Shown one piece after another: positions 21,709 to 33,186 of a stretch of DNA of 64,000 nucleotides. Location of the stretch: contig OZ022506.1 in NCBI GenBank assembly GCA_963989385.1, positions 7,958,841 through 8,022,840 on the forward strand, read 5' to 3'. The notes beneath the pieces were generated by a model. It had not been told where the DNA came from. It searched no databases and saw nothing but the letters and a program-made list of their open reading frames with translations. Numbering within the stretch: position 1 is the stretch's first letter; every line of letters begins with the position of its first letter. The DNA is from Ctena decussata (Eukaryota > Mollusca > Bivalvia > Lucinida > Lucinidae). The position numbers were made by a program, and so were the translations under genes.

Positions 21709-23180
21709 TGCACACCCCGCAGGTTTGCACTATAATCACTGTGTGAGTCCGTCCGTCCGTCCTTTATCAGTTAGCGAAAACCGTTATCAGTTAGCGAAAA
21801 CGCTTATAACTCTTGAACCGCATGGGATATCTTGACAAAATTTTGCATACTTATACATGTCAACATTGTCTAACGACTCGCATGCATAACAACCTTATTT
21901 GATGGACGAGGCTTTGCTGAGCACAAGTTGAAAATTTACGGCCAACTACTGAAAATGCTCATAACTCTTGAACACCGTGGTAAATATGGTTCAAATTATG
22001 TATGCTTATGTATTTTAACATAGTCCAGCCACCGGCATGCAAAACAGTGACGAGGCTTCACCGAGCATCTATTTGGCCGGTCGAGCTCTTTTATTAAAAA
22101 TGCTCATAACTCTTGGCTGACTTGGTATATTTGCTTAAAATTTTGTATACTTATGTAATTTAACAGTGCCCAGCCACTGGTATGCAAAACAGTGACGAGG
22201 CTTCATCAAGCATCAATTTGGCCAGTTGAGCTCTTTTATTGAAAATGCTCATAACTCTTGGACCGCTTGGTATATTTGCTTCAAATTTTGTATACTTTTG
22301 TAATTTAACATTGCCCAGCCACTTGTATGCAAAACAGGGACGAGGCTTCACCGAGCATCAATTTTGCCGGTCGAGCTCTTTTATTGAAAATGCTCATAAC
22401 TCTTGGCTGACTTGGTATATTTGCTTCAAATTTTGTATACTTATGTAATTTATTATTGCCAAGCCAACTGTATGCAAAACAGTGACGAGGCTTCACCGAG
22501 CATCAATTTGACCGGTCGAGCTCTTTTATTGAAAATGCTCATAACTGTTGGACCGCTTGGTATACTTGCTTCAAATTTTGTATACTTATGTAATTAAACA
22601 TTGCCCAGCCACTGGTATGCTAAACAGTGACGAGGCTTCACCGAGCATCAATTTGGCTGGTCGAGCTCTTTTATTGAAAATGCTCATAACTCTTCGATCG
22701 CTTGGTATATTTGCTTCAAATTTTGTATACTTATGTAATTTAACATTACCCAGCCACTGGTATGCAAAACTTCTTATTGCACAACCCGCAGGTTTGCAAT
22801 TTAATCACTGTGTGAGTCCATCCATCCGTCCGTCCGTTATCAGTTAGCGAAAACGCTCATAACTCTTGAACCGCGTTCTGTATTTTGATAAAGTTTTGCA
22901 TACTTATACATGTCAACATTATCTAACGACTCGAATGCATAACTTTGCTGAGCACAAGTTGAAAATTTACGGTCAAGTAGTGAAAATGCTCATAACTCTT
23001 GAACCCCGTGGTATATATTGTTCAAATTATATATACTTATGTATTTTAAAATTGTCCAGCCACCGGCATGCAAAACGGTGACGAAAGTCTAAACAGTATT
23101 GCACGACCCACAGGTGTGCACTTTAATCGCTGTGCAAGTCCAATAGTCTGTTTGTCCTTCCGCTGTAGTCAGTGAGTGAA
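21709..23180 (+). repeat. 145-bp tandem array with flanking direct repeats
   Basis: GAAAATGCTCATAACTCTT recurs at about 21951, 22094, 22241, 22386, 22531 and 22676, a spacing of about 145 bp. Each unit also contains TTGCCCAGCCACTGGTATGC and CGAGGCTTCACCGAGCATCA. The array is flanked by a longer direct repeat starting TTGCACANCCCGCAGGTTTG at about 21709 and 22777, with a third partial start at about 23097. Small plus and minus frames follow the units and are not genes. Confidence 0.88.
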
Positions 23181-23462
23181 ATTGCTCATAACTCTTAACC
23201 ACATGGTGTTGTTTGATATAAATATGCATCATTCTACAAGAAATGACCAATTTCATTTCCGTACATTCCTTCTGACACCAGAAACTGATTATTCTACATT
23301 CACCAAGATTTGTGCACATTACCATCAGTTGATTTATATTCTCAGTTATAATCTAGGTAAACAGCTGCAAGAAAGAAAATAATTTAAGATTGTTTGTATT
23401 CTCCAAAATCGGCAGAAAAGAAAAATAAGAATAAAGTGTATCTTTGTTCTAAAAACAAAATT
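23181..23462. other. Unassigned DNA
   Basis: No feature recognised. Confidence 0.3.
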
Positions 23463-23702
23463 TTGAGCCGCGACAAGACAAAACCAACAATGTGGTTGTG
23501 CGCCCAGCGCAGACTCGGATCAGCCTAGGCATCCGCCCAGTCTGAATTGAGTCTTCGCTGTTCGCATGGAGGTAGCTAAGAGATGTAGCTAACATTGAGC
23601 GCTTAACGAAGAGTCTGATCGAACTGGGTAGATGTCAAGGCTGATCTTAGTCTGCACTGGGCGCACAACCACATTGTTGGTTTTGTCATGTCGCAGCTCA
23701 AA
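23463..23702. mobile_element. 240-bp palindromic MITE (TGAGCC family)
   Basis: Complete copy from TTGAGCCGCGACAAGAC to GTCGCAGCTCAA. The arms pair along their length; a few substitutions in the right end. Confidence 0.85.
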
Positions 23703-24310
23703 TACAAAAGTTGTTTCTTTATTCAAATACGAATTGACTGTGAGAGTCAGGTTCATGCTCCATGACCAAAGAAGAAAAATGTCACATTCTAGTCCTAACA
23801 TAGTCGTAAGTCAAGGATTATAAAGTCTTCAAGCACATATAAAAATCAAGTGTGCTAACATTTTTTTAAATGTAAGAAGGTTTTGCAATGTCAAAGCTTC
23901 TCGCATTTTGCCGTCAACATGCCTGGTAAACGCGTGAGTCCGTTTCCAAATGGAAATTGAATAATTTACGCTTTGCTTATAGTTAGCCAAACTAAAACAA
24001 TACAATACATTGTATCTGACACTGTCTATATAGGTGAGTAACGCATATCTATGCACAAAATTTGCTTGAAGCATGTTGACTTTAGGAGTATTCACACAAA
24101 CGACATTTCTGTTTCGCCAATTTAAGTAATTGTTTGACTCCACCAGCTTATCTTATACAAAGATGAACATTCGTACCGATATACTTAGCATATATATGAG
24201 TCGAATAGCGGTTTCATATTTTAGACAGCCGTTTCCAGAAGATTTAACTTTCTGAATTTATGTGGAATGCAACTGCGCGTTTACCAAGTGTGAACAATGC
24301 AATATAAGAT
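23703..24310. other. Unassigned DNA
   Basis: The 104-codon minus frame at 23829-24143 has no recognisable domain or start context. No repeat seen. Confidence 0.35.
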
Positions 24311-24653
24311 TTTATCACATGACGTCGCATCTGAGAGTGTAATAAAGCCATGCATTAAAAACGCTAATCCACTAGTGGATTAAATATGCAAATCACGTTG
24401 TAACGTACTGCGTTGATGCCCATAAAACGTCGCGTTTTCTAATGGCGAAATCGTGACGTTTTAGTGCAAAATTTGCTAATAAAATGCAATTTAAGTGTCA
24501 TATGATAAATAGAATCTTGCATTTGTGCTCCTATATTAAACTCGTTGGTGAAAACGATAATATGCTCGGCAGAGCCTCGCATCTTATCTTTTTCCCCAAC
24601 TCGTTTGATAAATTCAATAATATATGAGCACTCATGTAAGATCCTCTATATAA
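24311..24653 (+). repeat. Dispersed repeat E, copy 1
   Basis: Matches 45199-45552 in the same orientation over about 345 bp. Shared phrases include AATCCACTAGTGGATTAAAT, AAAACGTCGCGTTTTCTAAT and CATATGATAAATAGAATCTTG. Both copies end in a hairpin-like part: GTGCTCCT..AACTCGTTGG..GATGCTCGGC..GCCTCGCATC..ATGAGCAC. Non-coding; class unknown. Confidence 0.85.
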
Positions 24654-24805
24654 CAGTTCGTCAACTAATTACGGCGTAAATTTTGAGCAACTCATCCCTG
24701 ACGTTTTTCATTGCAAACTTTACCAGCTTTTCCGGGGGGAGGCATCGAGGAACTGTATTATATTTTATAGTCGGTTGTGGGCTCCAGTTTTAGACGGAAC
24801 ACTCC

Positions 24806-24912
24806 CATTGTGCACGCAGCGTTGAATCAACATTGAATCAACGTTGATTCAACGTAATGACGTTGAATCATCGTTGATTCAATGACAATTCAACAATTAT
24901 GCCTGCTTGGCT
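24806..24912. repeat. Palindromic element, GTTGATTCAA type
   Basis: CATTGTGCACGCAGCGTTG to CAATTATGCCTGCTTGG, with GAATCAACGTTGATTCAACG and a central AATGACGTT. The termini are diverged from the other copies. Confidence 0.7.
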
Positions 24913-25672
24913 GCTTCATGAGAGTAAGAGGTTTTGTTTAATCTTAGTAACGAGGCTTTTTACAAACTTACACATACAGCAGTGATCCCATGGCAAACGA
25001 TGTTATTGTGGCTGTTTAGGCAGCCACGCCATCTTCAAACTGGTATGTACTTGTTCGTTAACTGTAAGGAAAAAATCACAGACTCATTGTAAGACATTCA
25101 ACACGTGCGATTTTAATTGTGGGACTAATGCCACATCCTAAATTGTCGTTGCTTTGGCCAATACACAGTCAGGTAATTTTTGAGTGACATCTAAAGGAGT
25201 GCGCGACAGAGGAACTTATTATTAAATGACGTCATTCACATTATTTTGTTTAACAGGTGTTGGAGGTATTAACAAGGCACACACAACAAAATGTAAAAAC
25301 GTGACTTTGACGCGTGTTCATATAAATGACGTTATTTAAAGCAATCTGTCTGAGAAGTTACTGACACCACCGGAGATAATTGACATTTGTTAGCCATGGT
25401 TTTTGTCATAAAAAAAATAAAGTTCAGCGTCAGAGACGCATAGTAGTTTTGTAAAATATCTCTTTAAACTAGATCTAGTGCAGTCCCGAGTTTAAGTAAC
25501 ATGGCTGGGAAACGCGCAAATCTATTCCCACTTTGGGGAAAAAGGGGGATCATTGACCAAGCAAATTGACAGCCACTAGATAACAATGTTATTCGACTTG
25601 TACTCGTATGTGTGAAAGCCATATGTGTACGAAATTTCAGGTTTGTTAAAAATAGACTGCTGGAGTTATGAC
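24913..25672. other. Unassigned DNA
   Basis: No gene or repeat could be supported. Confidence 0.35.
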
Positions 25673-25726
25673 AAACTCCTGAAAGTGGCCAAACCGAAAT
25701 TTCGGTTTGGCTACTTTCAGGAGTTT
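25673..25726. repeat. 54-bp palindrome without a loop
   Basis: Two 27-bp arms meet directly at CCGAAATTTCGG and differ from perfect pairing at one position. The outer ends are AAACTCCTGAAAG and CTTTCAGGAGTTT. Confidence 0.9.
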
Positions 25727-26117
25727 GGTGATAAATCCATCAGGTCATTTCCTTCAAAGCCAAAAGCGTGCGAAAATATTGTTTAAAAAAAAAGAAAAAG
25801 AAAAAAGAAAACACTGATACTGGTGGAAAAGCATTGTTAATTGTTTTAACTATGAAAGTTGATTTTTTACCACTTCGGGGAAAAACACACCTGACCTTCC
25901 GTAAGCAGCACTTGACTTTTTCACATATACGCTGACAGAGGCTCGAGCCTATTGCGATTAGAGACCTAATGTTTAAAAGTTAGTGCTCTTATACATAAAG
26001 CCACGGAGGCCCAGCAGGCCCTTCAAAGATTTGACATTTAAAAGTTGGTGGCTGGAGTGGAATTGAGCAGTTGCAAGGCATGAGTAGGTGCAATTAAATA
26101 AGGTACGAAGTTTGCCC
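25727..26117. other. Unassigned DNA
   Basis: An A-rich run lies at about 25783-25811. Nothing else seen. Confidence 0.3.
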
Positions 26118-26310
26118 ATGGATGATAAATGCCTGATGTTGACTCTTATGTCTTTTCCAATAGTTTTTCAGAAATATCGGGACCATGATACAACGATAAA
26201 ATCGGAAAGGTGTAAGAAATGGAACCCTGTTTGCGGTGTGAAAGAATTCAGTATTCGAACCCGGGACTTTAGCAATAATAAAGTTTGCCGATTCACGGCA
26301 ACTCATTAAT
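26118..26310 (-). repeat. Diverged SINE, family A
   Basis: On the minus strand it has a B box matching GGGTTCGAATACTG, then CCGCAAACAGGGTTCCATT and a body with the complement of CAGAAATATCGGGACC. The head is eroded. Confidence 0.6.
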
Positions 26311-26320
26311 TGGGACACAT

Positions 26321-26558
26321 ATGAGCCGCGACACGAGAAAATCAACAATGTGGTTGTGCGCCAAGCGCAGACTAAGATCAGCCTGGGCATCCGCCCAGTC
26401 TGATCAGAGTTTTCGCTGTCCGCATGGACGTAGCTTAGACCCTTAGCTACCCTTTAAGCGCTTAGGGAAAACTCTGAGCAGACTGGTCGGATACCCAGGC
26501 TGATCTGAGACTGCGCTGGGTGCACAACCACTTTGTTGGTTTCTCGTGTCGCGGCCCA
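26321..26558. mobile_element. 240-bp palindromic MITE (TGAGCC family)
   Basis: Complete copy from ATGAGCCGCGACACGAG to CGTGTCGCGGCCCAT. ATA is found next to both ends, compatible with a TA-type target but not proof. Confidence 0.85.
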
Positions 26559-26803
26559 TATACGTTGCGTGATAAATGAAGCTGGCCGTCTATATAGTGC
26601 ATACACACCAATGGCACATAGTGAATATCTGACATTGACCGTTCCATGGCCCAAAGAGACAAACAACTATATTCTTTACAAACAGGTGTTATTTTATTAA
26701 ATGTATAAGAGTGTATTTGAAAAGACGCAAAATATAACTTTTGAAAAATAAGTTAAGGATCCTGTTTAGGTAAATCAAATCTGTTGTTCAGTTTGTTTGT
26801 TTG

Positions 26804-26807
<4 letters not shown>
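26559..26807. other. Unassigned DNA
   Basis: Minus frames here begin inside the neighbouring MITE and are not genes. Confidence 0.3.

Positions 26808-26845
<38 letters not shown>
26808..26845. repeat. TG microsatellite
   Basis: About 18 TG units followed by a T run. Confidence 0.95.
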
Positions 26846-26848
<3 letters not shown>

Positions 26849-27331
26849 TTTGTTTTTTTTATTGAACGCAGTGTTACGACTCAAAACACAAGGGGTGAAA
26901 TCTTATGGTAAATATAAAAACATGTGCGAATGGTGTCTGCGCTTCAGCGTGGTCTGATTAGAATCTTCGCTTCAATTTAAATTCTTCAGGATTAATACAT
27001 AATTGATGTATACAGAAGTGAGTCTCATCAGACATAGTACATGTAGATACGCAGACTGAGCTGCGTCTTCTTTGTTAGCATATGCAAATCTGTTCATTTT
27101 ATCGGAGTCAGGGTCCATCTACGTGTCACTACCCTTTCCGAACATGACACCTACCTGTGGGCACTCAAACTTTCAAGTCCTTTAGGTGGATGACCATATC
27201 TTAAGTTATTTTTTGTGTATGCATGTGCGTTTTTGCTATTGTTACAAATGGCTATTACCGGCCGCACAGGCATTTACCCACGCAACAAGTAACCTCTGAA
27301 CCTTATGACAAATGGGAACAACTTTTGAGAT
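26846..27331. repeat. Unassigned DNA with an eroded MITE fragment
   Basis: Around 26925-27085 GTCTGATTAGAATCTTCGCTT and CAGACTGAGCTGCGTCTTC resemble eroded TGAGCC-family arms, but ends are lost. No gene seen. Confidence 0.3.
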
Positions 27332-27547
27332 TTGAGCCACGATATGAGAAAACCAACAAAGTCGTTGTACGCCCAGCGCAGACTCAGATCAGCCTGGGCA
27401 TCCGCCCAGTCTGATCAGAGTCTTCGCTGTCCGCATGGAGCTAGCTTTGACCCTTAGCTACCCTTAAGTACTCTGAGCAGACTGGGCGGATCTGAGTCTT
27501 CGCTGGGCACACAACCACTTTGTTGGTTTTGTCGTGTCGCGGCTCAT
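27332..27547. mobile_element. 240-bp palindromic MITE, small right-arm deletion
   Basis: Both ends are present (TTTGAGCCACGATATGAG and GTGTCGCGGCTCA). About 25 bp of the right inner arm is missing. Confidence 0.8.
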
Positions 27548-27889
27548 TTCTTGTTTGCTTTCCTGGGTGACGAAGTCCTTGGAAAATAGAGCCTACTCAA
27601 AAGAACAGAATTTCATAGTGGTCTCCCTTGAGAAAGGCGAAAACAAAGAAATGACAAAGTTGCTATGAACCTAGTGAGATATTTGGAAATATTTACACTT
27701 GCCACTGACTTCCCATAGGTGAACCCTTTAGAGCAACTAGCTTCATACACCGATAAGGACAATGGATCATGTGACGTTGTCGTCAAGCGACGTTTTATGT
27801 AAACAAACGTCTTAATTGGTTCTTGTAACGTTCGAGTGACACCACGTCAGGGCGACGGCTGTTTAACGTTTTGACCGAACACGTCGTTC
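27548..27889. other. Unassigned DNA
   Basis: No feature recognised. Confidence 0.3.
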
Positions 27890-29125
27890 CTAATACCTCC
27901 ATTCCACTGGATGACGCTTTGACTGCGCTCTTGGCGATCATGGCGCTTCTCCAAAATTTTCGAAATCGCCGCAGAAGCGTAGGCATTTGCCAAAACTTGG
28001 AACTTGTGCGCTTCCAGTACGCTGCCAGTACGCTTCTAATACGATCTCGCCACGCTAGTCACGATGCTGCCGCGATTTAGCTGCGCTTCTGCCACGCTTA
28101 ACGGACTTCGAGGGCGCTTCTAGTACGCTGCCACTACGACAAAGATTTCAAGCTACGCTTGATCTACGCTTATTACGATGCATTTGCGATCGTGCTACGA
28201 CCTAAGTGCCGGAGCTGCGCTCATGCTGCGCTTGTGTTGCGCTTTGTAACCGCTTCTATGTAAATCGGTGGAGAATCAGGTTCAGCAGAAGTTAGCCACC
28301 AGCCTTCAAACAATATTGATAAAATAACAATACCAGTGGCTATGGCCCAGCTGGCAATCATAAACTAGTGACTCCGAACAACTCATCTTGTTCTTCTTCC
28401 TGTTCAGGCTCAACTGGGGCCTCTGCTCGGCGTTCTGAAGGGCGCCTATCTGGCTAAGTTTAGAGAGCAAGAGCCTGGCCCCCTGTCAAAAGCAGAAGAC
28501 GAAATCCGCACCCAGGCCTGGTCAGGAGACTATTTTCACGCAACCTGTACCGCAGGAGAGGGTATTCCAACTCCTGCTCCGGGCAGCCTGCATCTTGAAT
28601 CAAACGTGAGAATCGAGTTATGAAACGTCGTGGAAGCGCGGCGTTTTCATGCCCAGATCGCCATAAGAGCAGAAGAAGCGCAGATAAAGCGCCAAGAGCG
28701 CAGCGGAAGCGTCGTGGTTGTGTTATTCATAAATAATAGAGTCGCAGCGGAAGCGGCAAGAGCGCAACGGGAGCGTAAAGAGCGTAGTAGAAGCGTAGCT
28801 TGGTCGCAGACGAATCTCACGGCGATGTCGGCACGATCCCACTGCGCTGTTGCTGCGTTGCTCCCGCTGCTGCTGCGTTCATGAATTTCGAGCTACGTTC
28901 TTACTGCGCTTTCGTTGCGCTTTGAGTCCACGGCGCTTCCGCTACGTAAATTTTGAGCAGGGTCAAAACAAGCGCCGTGACATGGCGATCATGCCGCTTC
29001 TGATACGCTTTCACTGCGACCTAGAAGCTTCTCCTGCGCTGCTGCCGCTTCTGCTACGATTCATGGCGCTTTGTCCAAAATTTCGGAGCGCAGTGGAAGC
29101 GCCGTCCAGTGGAATGGGGGTATTA
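27890..29125. mobile_element. TIR element of about 1.2 kb saturated with CGCTTCTNNTACG motifs
   Basis: AATACCTCCATTCCACTGGA near 27892 is complementary to TCCAGTGGAATGGGGGTATT near 29104. Inside the left part (to about 28260) are many GCGCTTCT, TACGCTTC and CTACGC motifs. The right part (from about 28625) has their complements and then the motifs again. The middle, about 28262-28624, is different in composition and contains the exon-like segment. The element has no transposase frame. Open frames at 28630-28884 and 28850-29206 are made by the motifs. Confidence 0.7.
28408..28605 (+). pseudogene. Exon-like 66-codon segment with splice-site borders, possible captured exon
   Basis: A pyrimidine-rich stretch (TTGTTCTTCTTCCTGTTCAG) ends in AG at 28407 and a GTGAGA donor begins at 28606. 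Between them are exactly 198 bases, open in phase 0. The predicted peptide contains GPLLGVLKGAYLAKF, KAEDEIRTQAWSGDYF and HATCTAGEGIPTPAPG; composition is protein-like and unlike the motif-derived frames around it. I do not recognise the family. It lies in a foreign-looking block inside a TIR element, so capture of a host exon with intron flanks is the favoured reading. A genuine exon of a host gene interrupted by repeats is the alternative. Confidence 0.5.
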
Positions 29126-29245
29126 CTTTTCTTCGACCCATATTTTGCCTATTCTACACCAATTTACCATGAAAACGGCACAGAGAGGTTCACAAATAAA
29201 GTGTAAATATAAGAATAAAAAATTGATTTTTGAGCATTTTGGAAG
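29126..29245. other. Spacer between two TIR elements
   Basis: No feature recognised. Confidence 0.3.
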
Positions 29246-30307
29246 CGCCTGTCAGAGAGTAGCTTTTCCCCCCTAGTAGTTTTTCCCCCCGGAAAAATGA
29301 CTATGATTTTTCCATAGTAGAATTTCCCACCGGAAAAATGGCTATATAGTAGAATTTCCCCCCGGAAATATGACTATATAGCCAATTTTCCCCGGGGAAA
29401 ATCTACTATAGGTGTTTTTGCATAGCCGTTTTTCCCCTCCATAGTGGATTTTCCCCCTGGTAAAATGATTGTAGGAAAACACGCTACATAGTGGAATTTG
29501 CTCCTTCTCCAATCATAATAGTGAGGTTCATAACGGAAACAGAAATACGAGTATCTGTCCGTAAAATTCGATGGATAACAGATGCTAGAACCGCATGCAT
29601 GTGTCCATCAGTCTGTCTTATTTTTATATTGGGGAAACATGCAGGCATTTTGCTTTTCCGTGTTAGCCAAAAACGGCTGTGAGTGTACGTGGTTGTGTGC
29701 ATAAATTTGTATAACTTTGTGTTTGCACAAACGTTCATCTGTGCGTGCGCGCAGCGGATTGCCTGGACTAGTGTTTGTCTTTCATGCAGGAGACGTTGGC
29801 TCGACTCCCATCGGGACACACGTCCGATTATTATTTTCAATGTAATAAACTGCATGCTAAATCAAACATGACTAAACACCCGTTCTTACATCTTCCTGTA
29901 AGCTTGCATGCGTATGTGTACGTATATAAATATTTGCGATGAGAATAAATCACACCCTTTTCGTTTCTTAACTTAGTAATTATTGATTATCATAAAAATA
30001 TGGTTGCTAAATTTGCATATTGATTTTTTTTAATTAATCACGTTTATTACCTCCTCTGCAGTACTGATACATTTCTAATGCGATTAATTCCGTAAAATGT
30101 CTCTGTTCCGTTCCGTTATATTTCGTTCCGTTCCGCAAAATACCAACAGTCATGGAAAATTCACTAGTAACCAATTTCCCGGTGGGGGAAAAAGGACTAT
30201 GGGGGAAAAGTGACTCTATGAGGTCCGGACAATTCACTATATAGTCGTCTTTCCTATAGCCATTTTTCCGGGGGGAAAGGGGGAAAAACCACTCTCTGAC
30301 AGCGCCT
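29246..30307. mobile_element. TIR element of about 1.06 kb, GCGCCTGTCAGAGAG ends
   Basis: AGCGCCTGTCAGAGAGTAG at 29247 is complementary to ACTCTCTGACAGCGCCT at 30288. The subterminal parts hold TTTTCCCCCCGGAAAAATG-type palindromic blocks and ACTATATAG repeats on both sides. The interior has a tRNA-like patch at about 29745-29825 (GCGCAGCGGATTGCC and GGCTCGACTCCC), probably a SINE fragment. The 123-codon minus frame at 29484-29855 has no known domain. A weak relative is at 60650-60765. Confidence 0.7.
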
Positions 30308-31853
30308 ACAATAGTAGGACCAAAGTTCGGAGCGACAAAATATGTTACAAGAGTAAAATTAAATTTTTGAAATGAACGCATATTGGCAATTGTTTCGACA
30401 TCATTATCATCATACGATCACTTGCATGCTTCTGCAGACATATGCAGAACGTAGGTATGTTTATACGGACTTTAGCGGGACCACTGAGATTTCCGATGTA
30501 TTTTTACAATGTTGTCACATACGTCTATGCAATGCATGGGGGAGATATTTTGAACACTCTGGCGTATCAGAAATGCCCACACAAGACTCGTCTGAATGGG
30601 GTATTAAGACCTTTACAATACACCGGTTTCCGCATCTGAGTTTAAGAGTCGGTTAAAGTCTCATGTCTACAGATATACAGCTGTCAAATGTTTCGTCACA
30701 TCGACAACAATATCATACATTAAACCCCTACAAACATGCAAAACTAATCAAAAAGGTCTGCTATCAGACTTTCTTTGCTTGAAAACTAAGCCTTTGATTT
30801 GTATTTTAGGCTTTGTATTTCATACAACTGGCTCACACTTGTATATGCTCTAGACTCTACGTACAGCTGGCCAAGAATGTGACTTTGAATTAACATATCT
30901 ACATGTATATAAAAAAGGTGTCGTTCAAAAGCCGTAATACTCGGTCGACATAACTGTTCAAATAAAATTTTGTTTAGCCCAGACGCATTGGATTTCTCCT
31001 AGTCACAAGCAATATCAGTCGTTGTTTAAGATCATAAGATCAGGTTTAAGATCGTTAGGAAATTTAGATTTTGATGAGCGATATGTAAGTGTGTGGAGGA
31101 GGGGGGGGGGGGGGGGGGAGGGGGGAGGCGAGAGATGGTGGGTTGTGCATGCTATCGATTCTTTTAGTGTTATTTTCTCGTCAAGACTACTCCACGTAAA
31201 ACTATTGTCTTGACAGGTCAGAATAAATTACGTGAAAACTTTTTCATGCAACAATTAGAACAGGTAGGTTTAACGTGCGTGAACTCACTGCTGTTTCTCC
31301 CTGACGTAAATTGGGGCAAAAGTACATAAAATAACACAAGTTTACTGCGTCTCTGCTTTTAACCTACAAGGTGTTTAATTGTATCTTGTCTCCTACTGAC
31401 AGTTGGAATGCCTGTAACAGTAAGTAACATCGTTCACTACATACCTTTTGGAACGAACTGAGAATTTTCAAGGACGTAGCAAACCATCCACACAAACTCT
31501 GCCACGTGTTGAGTTTTGGCATATGGGTAAATTGTCAACATGCACCTGCGTATTTGCTCAACACATTTTGAGGATTAGACAAGGATATGACACGCGCTTC
31601 GAAATGATTTAGGGAAAACCAATGAGAATTCCTTTTCAGATGTATCAAGCATGAGTGTGCGCATATTGGACTTGCCCTGAATATAGCGTACGCCTACTTA
31701 TACTGAAAACTTGACCATTTGATTCTACTGTTTGGCAATATGGAAAATCTAGCCAGACTGATCGGGTCTGTCTTTTATGCCAGTCACACTCCATTATTAA
31801 GCAGACATTTTCGCGCGCGATTTACCTTTAGACAGGAAACCCGTTTTGGGCAT
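30308..31853. other. Unassigned DNA, 1.5 kb
   Basis: No convincing gene on either strand. A G-rich run lies at about 31099-31131. This is one of the longer stretches without a recognisable repeat. Confidence 0.4.
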
Positions 31854-32716
31854 GCGTCGGTCATCTGCTATAGAAGACACAGATGCGTGTCCTTTTAACA
31901 CTATACTCTGCGTCGGTCATCTGCTATAGATGATACAAATGCGTGTCCTTTAACATTATATTCTACGTCCGCCATCTGCTATAGAAGACACAGATGCGTG
32001 TCCTTTAACACTTTACTTTGCGTCGTTCATGTGCTATAGAAGACACAGATGCGTGTCCTTTAACACTATACTGTGCGTCGGTCATCTGATATAGCATATA
32101 CAAATGCGTGTCCTTTAACGCTATACTCTGCGTCGGTCATCTGCTATGGAAGACACAAATGCCTATCCTTTAAAACTATACTTTGCGTCGGTCATCTGCT
32201 ATAGAAGATACAAATGTCTGTCCTTTAACACTATACTGTGCGTCGGTCATCTGCTATGGAAGACACAGCTGTGTGTCCTTTAACATTGTACTGTGCGTCG
32301 GTCATCTGCTATAGAAGACACAGATGCATGTCCTTTAACACTATACTTGCGTCGGTCATCTGCTATGGAAGACACAGATGCGTGTCCTTTAACATTGTAC
32401 TGTGCGTCGGTCATCTGCTATAGAAAACACAGATGCGTGTCCTTTAACACTATACTTTGCGTCGGTCATCTGCTATAGAAGATACAGATGCGTGTCCTTT
32501 AACACTATACTGTCCATCGGTCATCCGCTATGGAAGACACAGATACGTGCCCTTTAACATTGTACTGTGCGTCGGTCATCTGCTATAGAAGACACAGATG
32601 CGAGTCCTTTAACACTATACTTGCGTCGGTCATCTGCTACAGAAGACACAGATGCGAGTCCTTTAACACTATACTGTGCGTCGGTCATCTGCTATGGAAG
32701 ACACAGATGGGAGTTC
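31854..32716 (+). repeat. 55-bp minisatellite, about 15.7 copies
   Basis: The unit includes GCGTCGGTCATCTGCTATAG, AAGACACAGATGCGTGTCCT and TTAACACTATACTGT. Starts are 55-56 bp apart (31854, 31910, 31965). Some copies lack one base in the ACTATACTTG part. Plus-strand frames of about 61-76 codons come from the frame-shifting unit and are not genes. Confidence 0.93.
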
Positions 32717-33110
32717 TTGTGAACAGTTTTGAGATAAGTTGTCCGGCTCTGGGCATGTGAGTCTGGTAAGAACGTGCAAGCAACTGACTATTGCCGACGA
32801 TACTGCGAATATAAGCCTGTCATCAACAGTTTTATATAACCTCCGAAAGTAACCCATTCAGCCTGTTTGACTCTTGTTTTGTCATGTAATGGACGTGTCC
32901 ATTGATAAGCTAACGGGTGTCGGTTTATTTGTATTGTATCACTTGTTGGTCTTTGAAGCAAAACACTCTTTTGTCTCATGAAAATAGTGTAGACCCTGAT
33001 TAGACGCCGCAATTTTGCGGCGTCTGAGCTATGTCAACAGTTTGTGCCTTTGTCTTATTTATGGGGCGCTAGGCATTTATGGAGTAAAGCTTTGGTAGTG
33101 TGGTTCATTA
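32717..33110. other. Unassigned DNA
   Basis: A short hairpin GACGCCGCAATTTTGCGGCGTC is at about 33003-33025. Nothing else seen. Confidence 0.4.
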
Positions 33111-33186
33111 AATCAATAAAGTGTTCCATCGATTCAACGTTAACATTGATTCACGGTTGTTTCAGCGTTGTGTCGTACTGGCAGGA
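33111..33186. repeat. Partial palindromic element, GTTGATTCA type
   Basis: CGATTCAACGTTAACATTGATTCACGG and GCGTTGTGTCGTACTGGCAGG resemble the family, with a poor left end. Confidence 0.45.

Noticed and set aside
23829..24143. 104-codon minus-strand frame
   Set aside because: No domain, no promoter or splice context, composition like surrounding AT-rich DNA.
28630..29206. Ala/Arg- and Leu/Arg-rich plus-strand frames
   Set aside because: Generated by GCGCTTCTGCTACG-type motifs; no start context or domain. Distinct from the exon-like segment at 28408-28605.
29484..29855. 123-codon minus-strand frame as a gene
   Set aside because: Inside a TIR element, overlaps a tRNA-like patch, no domain, and the opposite strand is nearly as open.
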